A stretch of 64,000 nucleotides of DNA from Fidelibacterota bacterium (lineage in GTDB: Bacteria > Fidelibacterota > Marinisomatia > SCGC-AAA003-L08 > TS1B11): positions 1 through 64,000 of the forward strand of contig SCKJ01000001.1 of assembly GCA_004124875.1 (NCBI GenBank). The letters are read 5' to 3'. Positions within the stretch are counted from its first letter, which is position 1, and the number at the start of each line of letters is the position of its first letter. Below the pieces are notes generated by a model. It searched no databases. It was given only the letters and a program-made list of their open reading frames with translations, and was not told the DNA's origin. Shown piece after piece: positions 39,770 to 49,349 of this stretch. The translations under genes and the position numbers were made by a program.

Positions 39770-40609
39770 GTGCGCTACGAGTATACGAGTCCGGGAAGTT
39801 ACGATATCTTTGGAAGGGGACAGCCCCGCCCGGACACGATCAGAACTCTACTGGTGCTCAACATTGGCATCTGGGGGCTGATAACAATATCGGGGACTGA
39901 ACGGCTGTTTTTTCCTCTGTTGGGCCTGGTGCCGCAGTATGTCTGGACCAAAGCGATGCTCTGGCAGCCAATCACCTACATGTTTCTCCACGCCGGATTC
40001 TGGCATATGGCCTTGAACATGCTGGTGCTGTGGATGTTCGGCTCGGAGCTGGAGCGTGAATGGGGTGGCCCGGCGTTTTTGCGCTTCTTCATCATCACCG
40101 GAGCGGGGGCAGGACTGGTGACCGTCCTGTTTACGGCCGGCTCAACCATTCCGGTGGTCGGCGCCAGTGGGGCAATTTACGGTGTGCTGCTGGCCTATGG
40201 ACTGGCATATCCCAACCGCGAAGTCTATCTCTATTTCATGTTTCCGGTAAAAGTTAAATATTTCGTCGGTTTTCTGGCGGTCATGGCCTTTATCGCCTCC
40301 ATCCAGCAGGGCGCATCCAGCATTAGCAACATAACGCACCTTTCCGGCATGCTTATCGCCTGGGTCTATCTGAAATCAGGATGGGGCAAGAATTGGCTCG
40401 GCCTCGCGCAACAGGTAAAAGTGCTAAGCACGGCCTACCGCCAGCGCCAAACCGCGCGGCAGGAAGAGGCCGACCTGGACATACGGGATCAGGTCGACGC
40501 AATACTTGACAAGATCAACTTATCCGGTTACAGCAGTCTGACGGATGAGGAGCAGAAAACTCTGTTCAGGGCGGCCGTGAAGTATTCCAAAAAATCGGAC
40601 CGCAATTAA
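39770..40609 (+). CDS. Rhomboid-family intramembrane serine protease
   Basis: 279 residues; GTG start with AGGAGG four bases upstream. Six or so membrane helices, with WQPITYMFLHAGFWHMALNM, catalytic Ser in VVGASGAIYG and catalytic His in THLSGMLIA. The C-terminal ~70 residues are soluble and charged, ending in a short helical region (DEEQKTLFRAAVKY) seen in other rhomboids of this type. Cleaves membrane-anchored substrates. Confidence 0.9.
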   Translation: MRYEYTSPGSYDIFGRGQPRPDTIRTLLVLNIGIWGLITISGTERLFFPLLGLVPQYVWTKAMLWQPITYMFLHAGFWHMALNMLVLWMFGSELEREWGGPAFLRFFIITGAGAGLVTVLFTAGSTIPVVGASGAIYGVLLAYGLAYPNREVYLYFMFPVKVKYFVGFLAVMAFIASIQQGASSISNITHLSGMLIAWVYLKSGWGKNWLGLAQQVKVLSTAYRQRQTARQEEADLDIRDQVDAILDKINLSGYSSLTDEEQKTLFRAAVKYSKKSDRN

Positions 40610-40636
40610 ATTTTTTAACTAGGAAGGGAAACCCAA

Positions 40637-41227
40637 ATGAAGAACGTATTACTGAGCATATTGCCCGGGATGCTGATTCTGTCCTTGAGTGTGCCTTTGC
40701 AGGCTCAGGGCGTTTCGGTCAATATCAGTGAAGAAACGGTCAATAATTTGATGTCTGCCATCGGTCCGATTAAGGGCAAGGGCAAGGGATCCAAAAATAT
40801 CTCTTACACTTGGACAGTGACGGATCCCAAAGTCTCCTTTACCCCTGGTGCGACTGCTTTTGAAGCCAAAATCCGGGTGAAAGCCAAAGGGATCACCATC
40901 AAGGGTAAGGTCAAGGGCAAGTTTGACGTCACCTACGATGGGGTCACGAACATAATCAAAATGCGGGTGACCGAGGCGAAATACCCGATCAAAATCAAGA
41001 TACTCGGCCAGAGTATCAAGATCGCGACCCTTGACATCGCCAAATACTACCAGCCCAAGTTTGAATTCAACGGTCCTGAGCCGGTGCAAAAAGAGGTGTC
41101 TGTAGATGTCGGCACAGCCAAGCCGCGGATAGTGACGGTAACGGCATCCGGCCATACGATCCGGCCGGTGCAGGACGCGCTGACCATTTCAGTCAACCTC
41201 GCCTATGCCGGGCGCGACGGTAACTAA
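40637..41227 (+). CDS. Exported hypothetical protein
   Basis: 196 residues with a signal peptide ending near LQAQG. The rest is a Lys-rich series of beta strands ([36 protein letters not shown]) like a lipid- or polymer-binding tubular fold, but no family is recognised. GGAAGGG lies before the ATG. The 3' end overlaps the convergent rnhA stop by 4 bp. Confidence 0.6.
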   Translation: MKNVLLSILPGMLILSLSVPLQAQGVSVNISEETVNNLMSAIGPIKGKGKGSKNISYTWTVTDPKVSFTPGATAFEAKIRVKAKGITIKGKVKGKFDVTYDGVTNIIKMRVTEAKYPIKIKILGQSIKIATLDIAKYYQPKFEFNGPEPVQKEVSVDVGTAKPRIVTVTASGHTIRPVQDALTISVNLAYAGRDGN

Positions 41228-41664
41228 AGGGGAATTCGCGAGACGGCCAGACGGTCTGCCCTTTCGTTTTCCGCATGGCCCGAGTGGCCCCGCACCCAGT
41301 TGAAGCGTACCTGGTGTCTATCAAGTTGCGCCAGCAGCTGCTCCCATAAATCCTGGTTCAGGACCGGCTTACCCTGTCCCTTGCGCGCCGCCTTGCGCCA
41401 ACCGTTGGACTGCCAGTTCTCCAGCCAGCCCTTGTTGACGGCGTCAACAGCATAGCGCGAGTCGGAATAGACCTCGACCTCGCACGGCCGGGACAACGCT
41501 TCCAGGCCCTTGATAATGGCGGTGAGCTCCATGCGGTTGTTGGTGGTTTCATTTTCGCCGCCAGCCAGCTCCTTTTCGGTCCCGCCATAGCGGAGAATCG
41601 CGCCCCAACCTCCAGGCCCCGGATTCCCTGAACAGGCGCCATCGGTATAGAGCTCTACTTTCAG
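41224..41664 (-). CDS. rnhA: Ribonuclease HI, probable CTG start
   Basis: 146 residues. Cuts the RNA strand of RNA-DNA hybrids. All four catalytic carboxylates are visible: Asp in [19 protein letters not shown], Glu in [10 protein letters not shown], Asp in VYSDSRYAV and Asp in ENERADRLA. The frame upstream of KVELYTDG holds no ATG, GTG or TTG before a stop eight codons up. A CTG at 41664 sits four bases after GGAGG and puts Lys second, as in other RNases HI. A start at the internal ATG (41532) would lose the first catalytic Asp. Confidence 0.88.
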   Translation of the reverse strand: MKVELYTDGACSGNPGPGGWGAILRYGGTEKELAGGENETTNNRMELTAIIKGLEALSRPCEVEVYSDSRYAVDAVNKGWLENWQSNGWRKAARKGQGKPVLNQDLWEQLLAQLDRHQVRFNWVRGHSGHAENERADRLAVSRIPL

Positions 41665-41940
41665 GCGGCCTCCAGTCCTGCGGCGTTAACAGTGCGCTTG
41701 CGGAGGCCTTGCCGGTTGCCCAGCCAAAGCAGCATTATGGCGAGCAGGGTTGATGGAAGGGGCTTATGGCGAGCAATGGGAAGCTGCATGGTGGCTGCCA
41801 ATCCGGGTTTTCTCCGTGGTGGCAGGCTGCCAAATTAACGGGTGGCCGCGCCCTTCGCACGAGAAACTGAAAGCCCCGGCCAGGCACGCAGGACTATCGA
41901 TTCGTTTCAATGGTGCGGCGGGACGGGTCTTTCTCAAGGC

Positions 41941-42894
41941 TTACAGAGCGGCATACTCGAACAAGACCAGTCCATCGCCCCAATCCTTAAAGCGCAGTTT
42001 GTAAAAAGCCCCAGCGCCGTCATCGATGATATAGACATAGCCGGGATTTTCAACCAGCACTATTTGCAAGCCGGAATTGTAGACCAGCACTTCATAGGCA
42101 CCTTGATAACCAAAAGGACGATTATCCGCGCTCTCGGTTTGCCAAATCATGGTCGTCTGGACGTTACCGATATCGTCAAATTTGGAATTGGTCAGCACCC
42201 CCACGCGGGTACCGTTGGCGTAGTTGAAAATCACGGCCGGTGCCGGGACTATCTGATCCAGCGAATCAATATAGGCTGGCGCCAGCACCAGCCCCATGTT
42301 CCAGTCCGCAGGCTCAAGAACCGCCCCCGTCTGGAAATCGAAGGAGGTAGGATCGGTCGCGGTATACGGGACAGTCTTGGTCACCAGCGACCCGGCGGTG
42401 GAGTCGTTGGGTTGGATGGCATACTCGATATTAAACGCTATCTCGGAGGCCTTGGTCACCTAGAACTTTACCACATCGTAAGCCGCCAGCCGGAGGTAGT
42501 AGAAAATTCCATTGCTGGTGAAACTGTTGTCATCGTCGGGATCGAAGGCACTTGGATCAGGATCGATCCAGTTGGCCCCGATAACCCGGAACGCGCCATC
42601 ATACTCAACCGTCCCGCTCGCGGTCGCCACGCCTGTGGCAAAGTTACCGCTCATATCGACGATTGCGCCGACCCCGGCCGCTGAATTCAAGGCCACAGAG
42701 TAGAAATTATCCTTGATTTCAAACGTGACATCGGGCAGATTATTAACCGCAGTGCCGGATGAAAAAAAGAAGTAGTAAGCGGCATCGTTAATGTCCGGTG
42801 TCAGCACCTCCTCTACTACCGGGTCATTGAAGCCGCAACCCCAGGCTGTTAAAAGACCCATCAGGGAGAGTGAAATAACTTTTGTCACTTGCAT
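41941..42894 (-). pseudogene. HmuY-like lipoprotein interrupted by an in-frame TAG
   Basis: Lipobox LTAWGC at residue 20 starts a ~317-codon frame. At 42462-42460 a TAG interrupts it, and the same frame continues at once with GTG ACC AAG. Joined, the reading is YLRLAAYDVVKF-stop-VTKASEIAFNIEY, with a typical HmuY-type end (VYIIDDGAGAFYKLRFKDWG). HmuY proteins are surface haem-binding lipoproteins. Either half alone lacks the complete fold. A nonsense mutation, readthrough or a sequencing error are all possible; no frameshift is present. Confidence 0.7.
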
Positions 42895-42955
42895 TATTCT
42901 TCGTTATCGCAACAAGGCTTTATGTTGCGGGCAAATCACCGGCCGGTCGCGCCCC

Positions 42956-44293
42956 TTACGCCTTGGGCAGACGAAAGCGGAATTCGGTGCCCACGCCCAA
43001 TTCGGAAGTGACCTCTATCGTGCTGCCGAGGCTTTGCATGCACTGCTTTACCAGCGCCAGACCGAGGCCGGTGCCCCCTTCATCGCGGCTGCGGGCCTTG
43101 TCGATGCGGTAAAACTTTTCGAATATCCGCTCCAGATGCTCCTCGGATATGCCCACGCCCGTATCGCGGACGGTCAACTGCACCAGCTCCCCGTCCGCCA
43201 CTTCAACCGTTAGCCGCACTTCTCCTTTCTCTGTGTGCCGCAGGGCATTCGACAGCAGATTGGAGAGCGTCACCTTGAGCAACTCCTGCTGCCCCACCAC
43301 CGCCAGGTTACCGTCTGCCAGCACCAGCTTCAGCCCGCGCTCAAGGGCCAGGGGCATAAACGTCTCCTCCAGCTCGGCCACCACCGGCGCCAGTGAAACC
43401 GGCCCCAGCTCTACCGGCTCCTGGCCAAACTCCAGCCGCACCAGCATCAGCATGTCGGCGAACAGGGTGTGGATGCGTAGCAGATTGCGTTCGGCTTTGC
43501 GCAGCAGATCGAGCATGGCTTCGCGGTCGAGTTCGCCCGTGCCGGTAAGGGCGCTGTCACCCAGCGCCATCTCCAGGTAGCCCCGGGCAGAGAATATCGG
43601 ATTGCGCACTTCATGGCTCAGGGCGGCGATAAAATCTTCCTGGGCCTGGTTGAGCCGCTGCAGGTCGGCGATGTCATCCTGAAGGCGCTGGGCCATGGCG
43701 GCAACATCACGCGAGAGGTCACCGATTTCATCCTGCCGCTCCGCTGCCGGCAGCAGTTCCTGCTCACCGTGAGTGATGCGCCGGGCGGCGCCGGCCAGCT
43801 CGCGGATGGGGAGTGTCAAACGGTCGGCCAGGATCCAACTGACCCCCGCCGTCACCAGCAGCGTGAAGAATATTCCGGCGTAAATGATGTAGCGCACCCG
43901 TCTCAAGGTCGACCTGATTTCAGACTCGCTGGCAGTGATGCGCACGTACTGGCGCTCATCCGACGGGGGACCGGCCAGGGGCGCGACGCCGGAGAAGGTG
44001 GCGGTGGCGCTGTCAGCCGTCGCTCCGGCTTGGCGCACAGGTATGAACTGCGCATCAAGCAGCTCCACCCGGTAGTTACTGTAGCGGGTAAAGTCCGACA
44101 TCACACGTTGGAAATCGGACGTGTCGGTTTGGGCCAACAGGGTGGCAAGATACTGGGCCTGTTGATCCAGGTTGTCACGGGAACTGCGCAGCAGGTGGTC
44201 GCGCACAAACAGGATCGTAAAGGTGCTGATGGCCATGACGCCGAAAAATACCAGCGAGATAAAGGTAAGCAGAAACCGCTGGCGAATGCTCAT
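42956..44293 (-). CDS. Sensor histidine kinase, PhoR-like
   Basis: 445 residues. Membrane helices at ~8-30 and ~135-158 enclose a periplasmic sensor domain. A HAMP linker (LPIRELAGAARRI) follows, then the H-box ALSHEVRNPIFSARGYLEMA, N-box LSNLLSNALRHTEKG, and G boxes DTGVGISEEHLERIFEKFYR and GGTGLGLALVK. Note Asn-Pro after the phospho-His-Glu pair (HEVRNP instead of HELRTP), as in a subset of kinases. Encoded 31 bp after its response regulator. Confidence 0.93.
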   Translation of the reverse strand: MSIRQRFLLTFISLVFFGVMAISTFTILFVRDHLLRSSRDNLDQQAQYLATLLAQTDTSDFQRVMSDFTRYSNYRVELLDAQFIPVRQAGATADSATATFSGVAPLAGPPSDERQYVRITASESEIRSTLRRVRYIIYAGIFFTLLVTAGVSWILADRLTLPIRELAGAARRITHGEQELLPAAERQDEIGDLSRDVAAMAQRLQDDIADLQRLNQAQEDFIAALSHEVRNPIFSARGYLEMALGDSALTGTGELDREAMLDLLRKAERNLLRIHTLFADMLMLVRLEFGQEPVELGPVSLAPVVAELEETFMPLALERGLKLVLADGNLAVVGQQELLKVTLSNLLSNALRHTEKGEVRLTVEVADGELVQLTVRDTGVGISEEHLERIFEKFYRIDKARSRDEGGTGLGLALVKQCMQSLGSTIEVTSELGVGTEFRFRLPKA

Positions 44294-44324
44294 AGGAAGG
44301 CGGTAACGGTTGCTCCAGTCCGCG

Positions 44325-45014
44325 CTAGTCGGTCCTGCGCACCCGGTAGCCGACGCCGCGCACCGTTTCGATGAGGTCGCCGTCGGGCCTGATTTTCTGG
44401 CGCAGGTTCTTGATGTGCACGTCCACCGTGCGGTCGTTCACCACCACTTCGTCCCACACCGCTTCCAGCAGGTCTTCACGGGTAAACACCCGCTGCCGGT
44501 TACGCGCCAGCAGATTCAGGAGGTCGTACTCCAGCGCCGTAAGGGGGACTGGCTTGCCGTCCCGGCGCACTTCCCTGCGCGAGCTGTCGATGATGAGCCG
44601 CCCGAACTTCAGCGACGAAGCGTCGTCTCCGGTTTGCCGTGTGCGGCGGAGAAGGTTCTTGAGCCTTGAGGCGATCAGGCGCGGGGAAGCGGACTTGGAG
44701 ACGAAGTCGTCCGCGCCAACTTCCAGGCCGATGATCTGATCGGTCTCGGTGTCGCGCGCAGTCAGCAGCAGGATGGGCAGCTGCCGGAGATTCGGGTCCT
44801 GCCTGATCTCCCTGCAAAGGGTCAGACCATCCATGCCGGGCATCATCACATCGATCACTGCCGCGTCGAATGGCGCTCCCTTTAGCATTTCCAATCCCTC
44901 CTGCCCATCGACCGCCGTCGTCACCTCGTAACCTTCCCGTCCCAGGTTCAGCTGCACCACCTCCCGCACGTCGGCTTCATCGTCAACCACCAGTATGTGC
45001 GGCTTCATCGACAT
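44325..45014 (-). CDS. OmpR/PhoB-family response regulator
   Basis: 229 residues. Receiver domain with acidic pair VVDDEAD, phospho-acceptor Asp in VIDVMMPGMDG, Thr in LLLTARD and Lys in FVSKSASP. The usual Lys-Pro is Lys-Ser here. The C-terminal winged helix has PLTALEYDLLNLLARN, TVDVHIKNLRQKI and VRGVGYRV. Pairs with the downstream kinase. Targets unknown. Confidence 0.93.
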   Translation of the reverse strand: MSMKPHILVVDDEADVREVVQLNLGREGYEVTTAVDGQEGLEMLKGAPFDAAVIDVMMPGMDGLTLCREIRQDPNLRQLPILLLTARDTETDQIIGLEVGADDFVSKSASPRLIASRLKNLLRRTRQTGDDASSLKFGRLIIDSSRREVRRDGKPVPLTALEYDLLNLLARNRQRVFTREDLLEAVWDEVVVNDRTVDVHIKNLRQKIRPDGDLIETVRGVGYRVRRTD

Positions 45015-45022
45015 GGCACAAG

Positions 45023-46696
45023 TTACTTAAACGCAGGGGGGTGTTGCTTGTGCCATCGGGTGGCCTGCTGATAGGCCCGGGCCACGGCCAGGAGCGTCGC
45101 TTCGTCATACAACCGGCCCATGAATGTGATGCTGGTTGGGGCGCCCTCCTCATTAAATCCGTTGGGCAGCACGACACACGGGTGCCCGGTGAGATTGGTC
45201 AGCAGCAGGTTGCTGCCCCCGAAACTGGGCGACAGGTAGACGTCGAATCCGTCCATCACCACCGCCATTTTCTGCATGAGCTGCCGACGGGCCCGGTTCG
45301 CCTGGATGTACTCCACGGCCGGGATAAAGCGCGCCGCACGAAACACATTGGGCCAGGCTTTTTCGATCTGCCGCACCAGCAGGTCGTCACGGCCTGAAAG
45401 CGTCAGGTCGTCAAAGGCGGCCGCGGCTTCAGCGCTCAGCACGAAGGAGATGTCCGAGACGGGGTAGTCAGGCAGCTCCATGGGGATCAGTTCAGCCCCC
45501 AGTCCGCGCAAAGTTTCAAGGACAGCCGCATCGTTGGCCTTGTTGGAATAGTCATGCTCGAACGCCGATTGGTAATAGCCGATGCGCAACGCCGACAGAT
45601 CGATCTGGTGATGATAGTTGAACGGCAGATCAACGACAGAAGGATCGGCGTCGGCGGTACCGGACGGCCCCCTGATGGCATCGAAAATGATGGCACAGTC
45701 TTCTACCTCGCGGCAGATGGGTCCGAGTTTGTCCATCGACCAGGAGAGCGCCATGGCGCCAGACCGGCTGACCCGGCCGTAGGTGGGGCGCAGTCCCGTC
45801 ACGCCGGTGCGGGTTGCAGGTGATACAATGGAACCCCAGGTTTCCGACCCGATGGCGAAAGGCACCAGGCCCGCCGCCACCGCAGAGGCGGGACCGGCAG
45901 AGGAGCCGCTGGAGCCCTGATCCGTGTTCCACGGGTTACGTGTCATGCCGCCAAACCAGACGTCGCCCCAGGCCAGAGCGCCCAGGCTCAGCTTGGCCAC
46001 CAGCACGGCGCCGGCTGCCTCCAGCTTGTCGATGACGGCAGCGTTCTCCTCCAGTATCTGCTCTTTATAGGGCTCCGCGCCCCAGGTAGTGAGGTACCCT
46101 TTCGCGGCCAGCAGGTCCTTTGCGCCGTAAGGAATGCCATGCAGCGGACCGCGGTAGTTGCCGGCGGCAATTTCCCTGTCGGCGCGGTCAGCCTGGGCCA
46201 GGGCCAACTCCTCGGTGAGGGTCACCACCGCCAACAGCTGCGCGTCGTAGCGCCTCAGCCGGTTGAGGAAGAACTCCGTCAGCTCCCTGGAGGTGATTTC
46301 CCGGTTGCGGATCAACGCTCCGAGCTGGGCAACGCTGTGCCAGGCCAGATCGTCCAGGTCTACAGGCCGCGTGGCCTCCACCGGCGACCAGACGATCGGC
46401 CGCTGCTCAGTATCGATCACCTGGCCGGGAAGCAGAGGGTTGAACTGCAGGGCAGGCACGACAGAGTTGGGCAGCTGCAGGTCGCGCAGGGCCGCATAGC
46501 TCTGGCGGTGGTCAACCAGGTCCGGCAGCAGCAGCTTACGCTCACTGCGGGTAAAGTCGAGGCCGATAATGCGCTCGGCGGCAGCCACATGGCGGCCCTT
46601 GATGGCGATCTTGTCCTGTCCCACCAGCTCTGCGCTGATCAGGCCCAGCCCCGCCAGCACCGCTGCTACACGGGTAAAATTGCGCCCTGTCATCAT
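45023..46696 (-). CDS. Exported amidase (amidase signature family)
   Basis: 557 residues; ATG at 46696 has AAGGAG upstream and gives a signal peptide. Catalytic Lys in HGIPYGAKDLLA, cis-Ser in GSETWGSIVSPA and nucleophile Ser in QGSSGSSAGPASAVAA, with the order Lys, Ser, Ser of this family. The Asp-Thr-Gly-Gly of most relatives is Glu-Thr-Trp-Gly here, a group of exported amidases. Hydrolyses an unknown amide in the periplasm. Nine bases before the response regulator gene. Confidence 0.85.
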   Translation of the reverse strand: MMTGRNFTRVAAVLAGLGLISAELVGQDKIAIKGRHVAAAERIIGLDFTRSERKLLLPDLVDHRQSYAALRDLQLPNSVVPALQFNPLLPGQVIDTEQRPIVWSPVEATRPVDLDDLAWHSVAQLGALIRNREITSRELTEFFLNRLRRYDAQLLAVVTLTEELALAQADRADREIAAGNYRGPLHGIPYGAKDLLAAKGYLTTWGAEPYKEQILEENAAVIDKLEAAGAVLVAKLSLGALAWGDVWFGGMTRNPWNTDQGSSGSSAGPASAVAAGLVPFAIGSETWGSIVSPATRTGVTGLRPTYGRVSRSGAMALSWSMDKLGPICREVEDCAIIFDAIRGPSGTADADPSVVDLPFNYHHQIDLSALRIGYYQSAFEHDYSNKANDAAVLETLRGLGAELIPMELPDYPVSDISFVLSAEAAAAFDDLTLSGRDDLLVRQIEKAWPNVFRAARFIPAVEYIQANRARRQLMQKMAVVMDGFDVYLSPSFGGSNLLLTNLTGHPCVVLPNGFNEEGAPTSITFMGRLYDEATLLAVARAYQQATRWHKQHPPAFK

Positions 46697-46926
46697 GGTA
46701 TCTCCTTGGATGCTTCCAGCCGACATTGGAATTTAAACAATTATGTTATGGCTGCGGCTTCCATAGCAGCGGTGTCAAGGAAGCCTGATTTCCGCTGGCA
46801 GTACAGGGCATGGTTGGTCTGGAAAAGGATGGCCGGGAGCAAGCTGCCAAGGCAACGGGAAGGGGTCGTACTCTCCCCTTCCTTCGTCCCCCTGCCCGGC
46901 CTAAATTCTCGCGCCCGATTGTTACC

Positions 46927-47895
46927 ATGGCTCTGAACATCACCCTTTACAGCACCTCGTTCGAGGATCAGTGGGATAGCTTTATCCGCGACAGCAATAA
47001 TGGCACCCTGTTCCATACGCGGCGCTTCCTGGGCTATCATCCGCCGACGCGCCACAGCGATCATTCGCTCCTGTTCACCGGGGACAAAGGCCTCCTGGCG
47101 CTGTTCCCCGCCGCGATGCAACTGCGCGGCAGTAAGCCCTGGCTGGTGTCTCATCCCGGCGCCACGTTCGGAGGTTTCGTGACCCCGGTGGGCCTCACAC
47201 TGCAGCAGAGCGACGACCTGGCCGGGGCTCTGCTGGACTACGGGCACAAAATGGATTTAGGCGGCATTACGCTGACCCTTTCCCCCACCATTTACAATCG
47301 CCGGCTGTCCAACTATATTGACGCCGCCCTGCTGCGGCACGGTTTCGAGTATTTAAGGCGTGAAGTGTCAAGTATTCTCTACCTGGAACGGACGCCCGAA
47401 GCCAACTTGAAAAAGTTCACCGACGCCTCCAGCCGGGCCGTCCGCAAGGCTCTGGCCAGCGATGTGACCATCAGGCCCAGCGATGATCTCGATACCTATT
47501 ACGATATCCTCTTGCATAATCTGGAGCGACGCCACAATGTGCAGCCGACCCATACGCTGGCTGAGCTGCGCCAGCTCGCCACGCTGTTTCCCGATGCCAT
47601 CCGTCTGCTCGCCGCTTTCAAGGACGACCGCATGATTGCCGGCATCGTCACCTTTGATGCCAACCCCGATGTCATCCTGGCCTACTACATCTGCCACGAT
47701 GAAAATTACCAGCAGTACCGCGCCGTTAATCTGCTCTTCTACCGGCTCATTGAGGAGGCCATCGCGGCCCGTTTCCGCTACCTCGACTTCGGCATTTTTA
47801 CGGTAGATGAAGAGCCGAACCGCGGGCTGGCGCGATTCAAGGAGAGCTTCGGCGCCAGCGGCATGTTTCGCGACAAGTTGACCATTACCCTCTAA
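46927..47895 (+). CDS. FemAB/GNAT-type acyltransferase
   Basis: 322 residues, ATG at 46927. Segments NGTLFHTRRFLGYHPP, GATFGGFVTP, SSRAVRKAL, AAFKDDRMIAGIVTF and YLDFGIFTVDEEPNRGLARFKESFG follow the layout of the FemAB-like GNAT family, which adds amino-acyl or acyl groups to glycans or peptides. It is the first gene of the glycan cluster. The upstream frame extension shows no homology and is left out. Confidence 0.8.
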   Translation: MALNITLYSTSFEDQWDSFIRDSNNGTLFHTRRFLGYHPPTRHSDHSLLFTGDKGLLALFPAAMQLRGSKPWLVSHPGATFGGFVTPVGLTLQQSDDLAGALLDYGHKMDLGGITLTLSPTIYNRRLSNYIDAALLRHGFEYLRREVSSILYLERTPEANLKKFTDASSRAVRKALASDVTIRPSDDLDTYYDILLHNLERRHNVQPTHTLAELRQLATLFPDAIRLLAAFKDDRMIAGIVTFDANPDVILAYYICHDENYQQYRAVNLLFYRLIEEAIAARFRYLDFGIFTVDEEPNRGLARFKESFGASGMFRDKLTITL

Positions 47896-47906
47896 GGCCC
47901 GCCGCG

Positions 47907-49349
47907 TTGCTGCAGCAGATCAGGGCGCTATCGGCACAGACGCTGTTCTACGGCTTTGGGCATATTCTGGCCCGCTCCATTACCTTTCTGCTGCTGCCGC
48001 TCTATACCAATGTGTTCTCACCGGCGCAGTACGGGGTGGTTTCGCTGGCTTATGCCTTTATGGGATTTATGGCAGTGGCGCTGCATTACGGCCTCGATGC
48101 CGCCTTGATGAAGCGTTACATCCAGGCCGATGACGCCGGGAGACCTGACACCCTGACCACGGCCTACCTCTCCTTCGTGGTCACATCGCTGCTGGTCGCG
48201 GCGGCCCTGTTTCTGCTGAGGGAGCAACTGGCCGGTCCCATTCTGGGCGGCCCCTACGGGCGCTATCTGGCCTACATTGCCCTCATCCTCTGCCTGGATG
48301 TGCTCTGGTCGGTGCCGCAACTGCTGCTGCGGTCGGAAAACCGCCCAGGGGCCTACCTGGCCTTCAGCCTGAGCAACGTGGCGCTGTCACTGACCCTCAA
48401 TATCCTGTTCGTGCTGAAGATGAAAATGGGGGTTGAGGGGGTGCTGCTGGGCAACCTCATCACCTCAGGCATTCTGTTCCTGATCTCGTTCCCCGTTGTG
48501 GCCCGGCGCATGGCAAAAGGCCGGTTCTCACCCCGGATCTGGCGGCAGCTGATGCGCTTCGGTCTGCCTTTTCTGCCGGCCGGCATCTTCGCCATGATGA
48601 TGGAGCTGGCCGACCGCTACCTCCTGATGGCGCTCACCGACATGCAGACGGTGGGACTCTATTCGGCCGGCTACAAGCTCGGCTCACTGATGCTGCTGGT
48701 AACCATGGGCTTTAATATGGCCTGGCACCCTTTTTTCCTCAAGCAGGGCGACAGCCCGGAAAACCGAAGGCTGTTTGCCCGGGTCACCACTTACGTTTTG
48801 GCGACGCTGGGCATGGTCTGGGTCATGATGCTGGTTTGGGTGCCCTACCTGATCCGCCTCAACCTGGGACCGGTCACCTTTTACGGCCAACAGTATTGGG
48901 ACAGCGTTGGCATCGTTCCGTGGATTGCCCTGGGCTATTTTTTCCACGGGGCCTATCTGCTGCAGCTGCCGGGAGCGTTTTTGCGGGATGAGTCGAAGTG
49001 GGTTGCCATCACGCGTGGGGCCGGAGCCGTGGTCAACATCGGGCTCAATTTGGCGCTCATCCCCACCTACGGCGCAATGGGGGCGGCCTGGGCCACGATG
49101 GCCTCATTCGGGCTGATGGCCCTCCTGTTTTACTTGGTCAACCGGCGCATCTTTCCCGTCGATTACGAGTGGCGCCGGCTGCTGCGCATCGGTCTGCTGA
49201 TGGGCATGGCGTGGATGCTGTACCTCAAGCTCGAACCGACGCTCTGGCGCGAGGTGGGGCTGACCCTGTTTTACCCCGTGGGACTGCTGCTCAGCGGATT
49301 CCTTACCGCAGGCGAATGGACAGTGCTTAAGCACCAGCTCTTAAGGTGA
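47907..49349 (+). CDS. Wzx-like polysaccharide flippase
   Basis: 480 residues, likely TTG start. About 13-14 membrane helices. RSITFLLLPLYTNVFSPAQYG is typical of the polysaccharide biosynthesis/O-antigen flippase family (MATE-like fold), which moves lipid-linked glycans across the inner membrane. Eleven bases after the FemAB-like gene, so probably co-transcribed. Overlaps the convergent GT4 gene by 9 bp. Confidence 0.88.
   Translation: MLQQIRALSAQTLFYGFGHILARSITFLLLPLYTNVFSPAQYGVVSLAYAFMGFMAVALHYGLDAALMKRYIQADDAGRPDTLTTAYLSFVVTSLLVAAALFLLREQLAGPILGGPYGRYLAYIALILCLDVLWSVPQLLLRSENRPGAYLAFSLSNVALSLTLNILFVLKMKMGVEGVLLGNLITSGILFLISFPVVARRMAKGRFSPRIWRQLMRFGLPFLPAGIFAMMMELADRYLLMALTDMQTVGLYSAGYKLGSLMLLVTMGFNMAWHPFFLKQGDSPENRRLFARVTTYVLATLGMVWVMMLVWVPYLIRLNLGPVTFYGQQYWDSVGIVPWIALGYFFHGAYLLQLPGAFLRDESKWVAITRGAGAVVNIGLNLALIPTYGAMGAAWATMASFGLMALLFYLVNRRIFPVDYEWRRLLRIGLLMGMAWMLYLKLEPTLWREVGLTLFYPVGLLLSGFLTAGEWTVLKHQLLR

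Noticed and set aside
41842-42684. 280-codon plus-strand frame opposite the HmuY-like gene
   Set aside because: It is the complement of a better-supported lipoprotein frame; no start signal and no family character.
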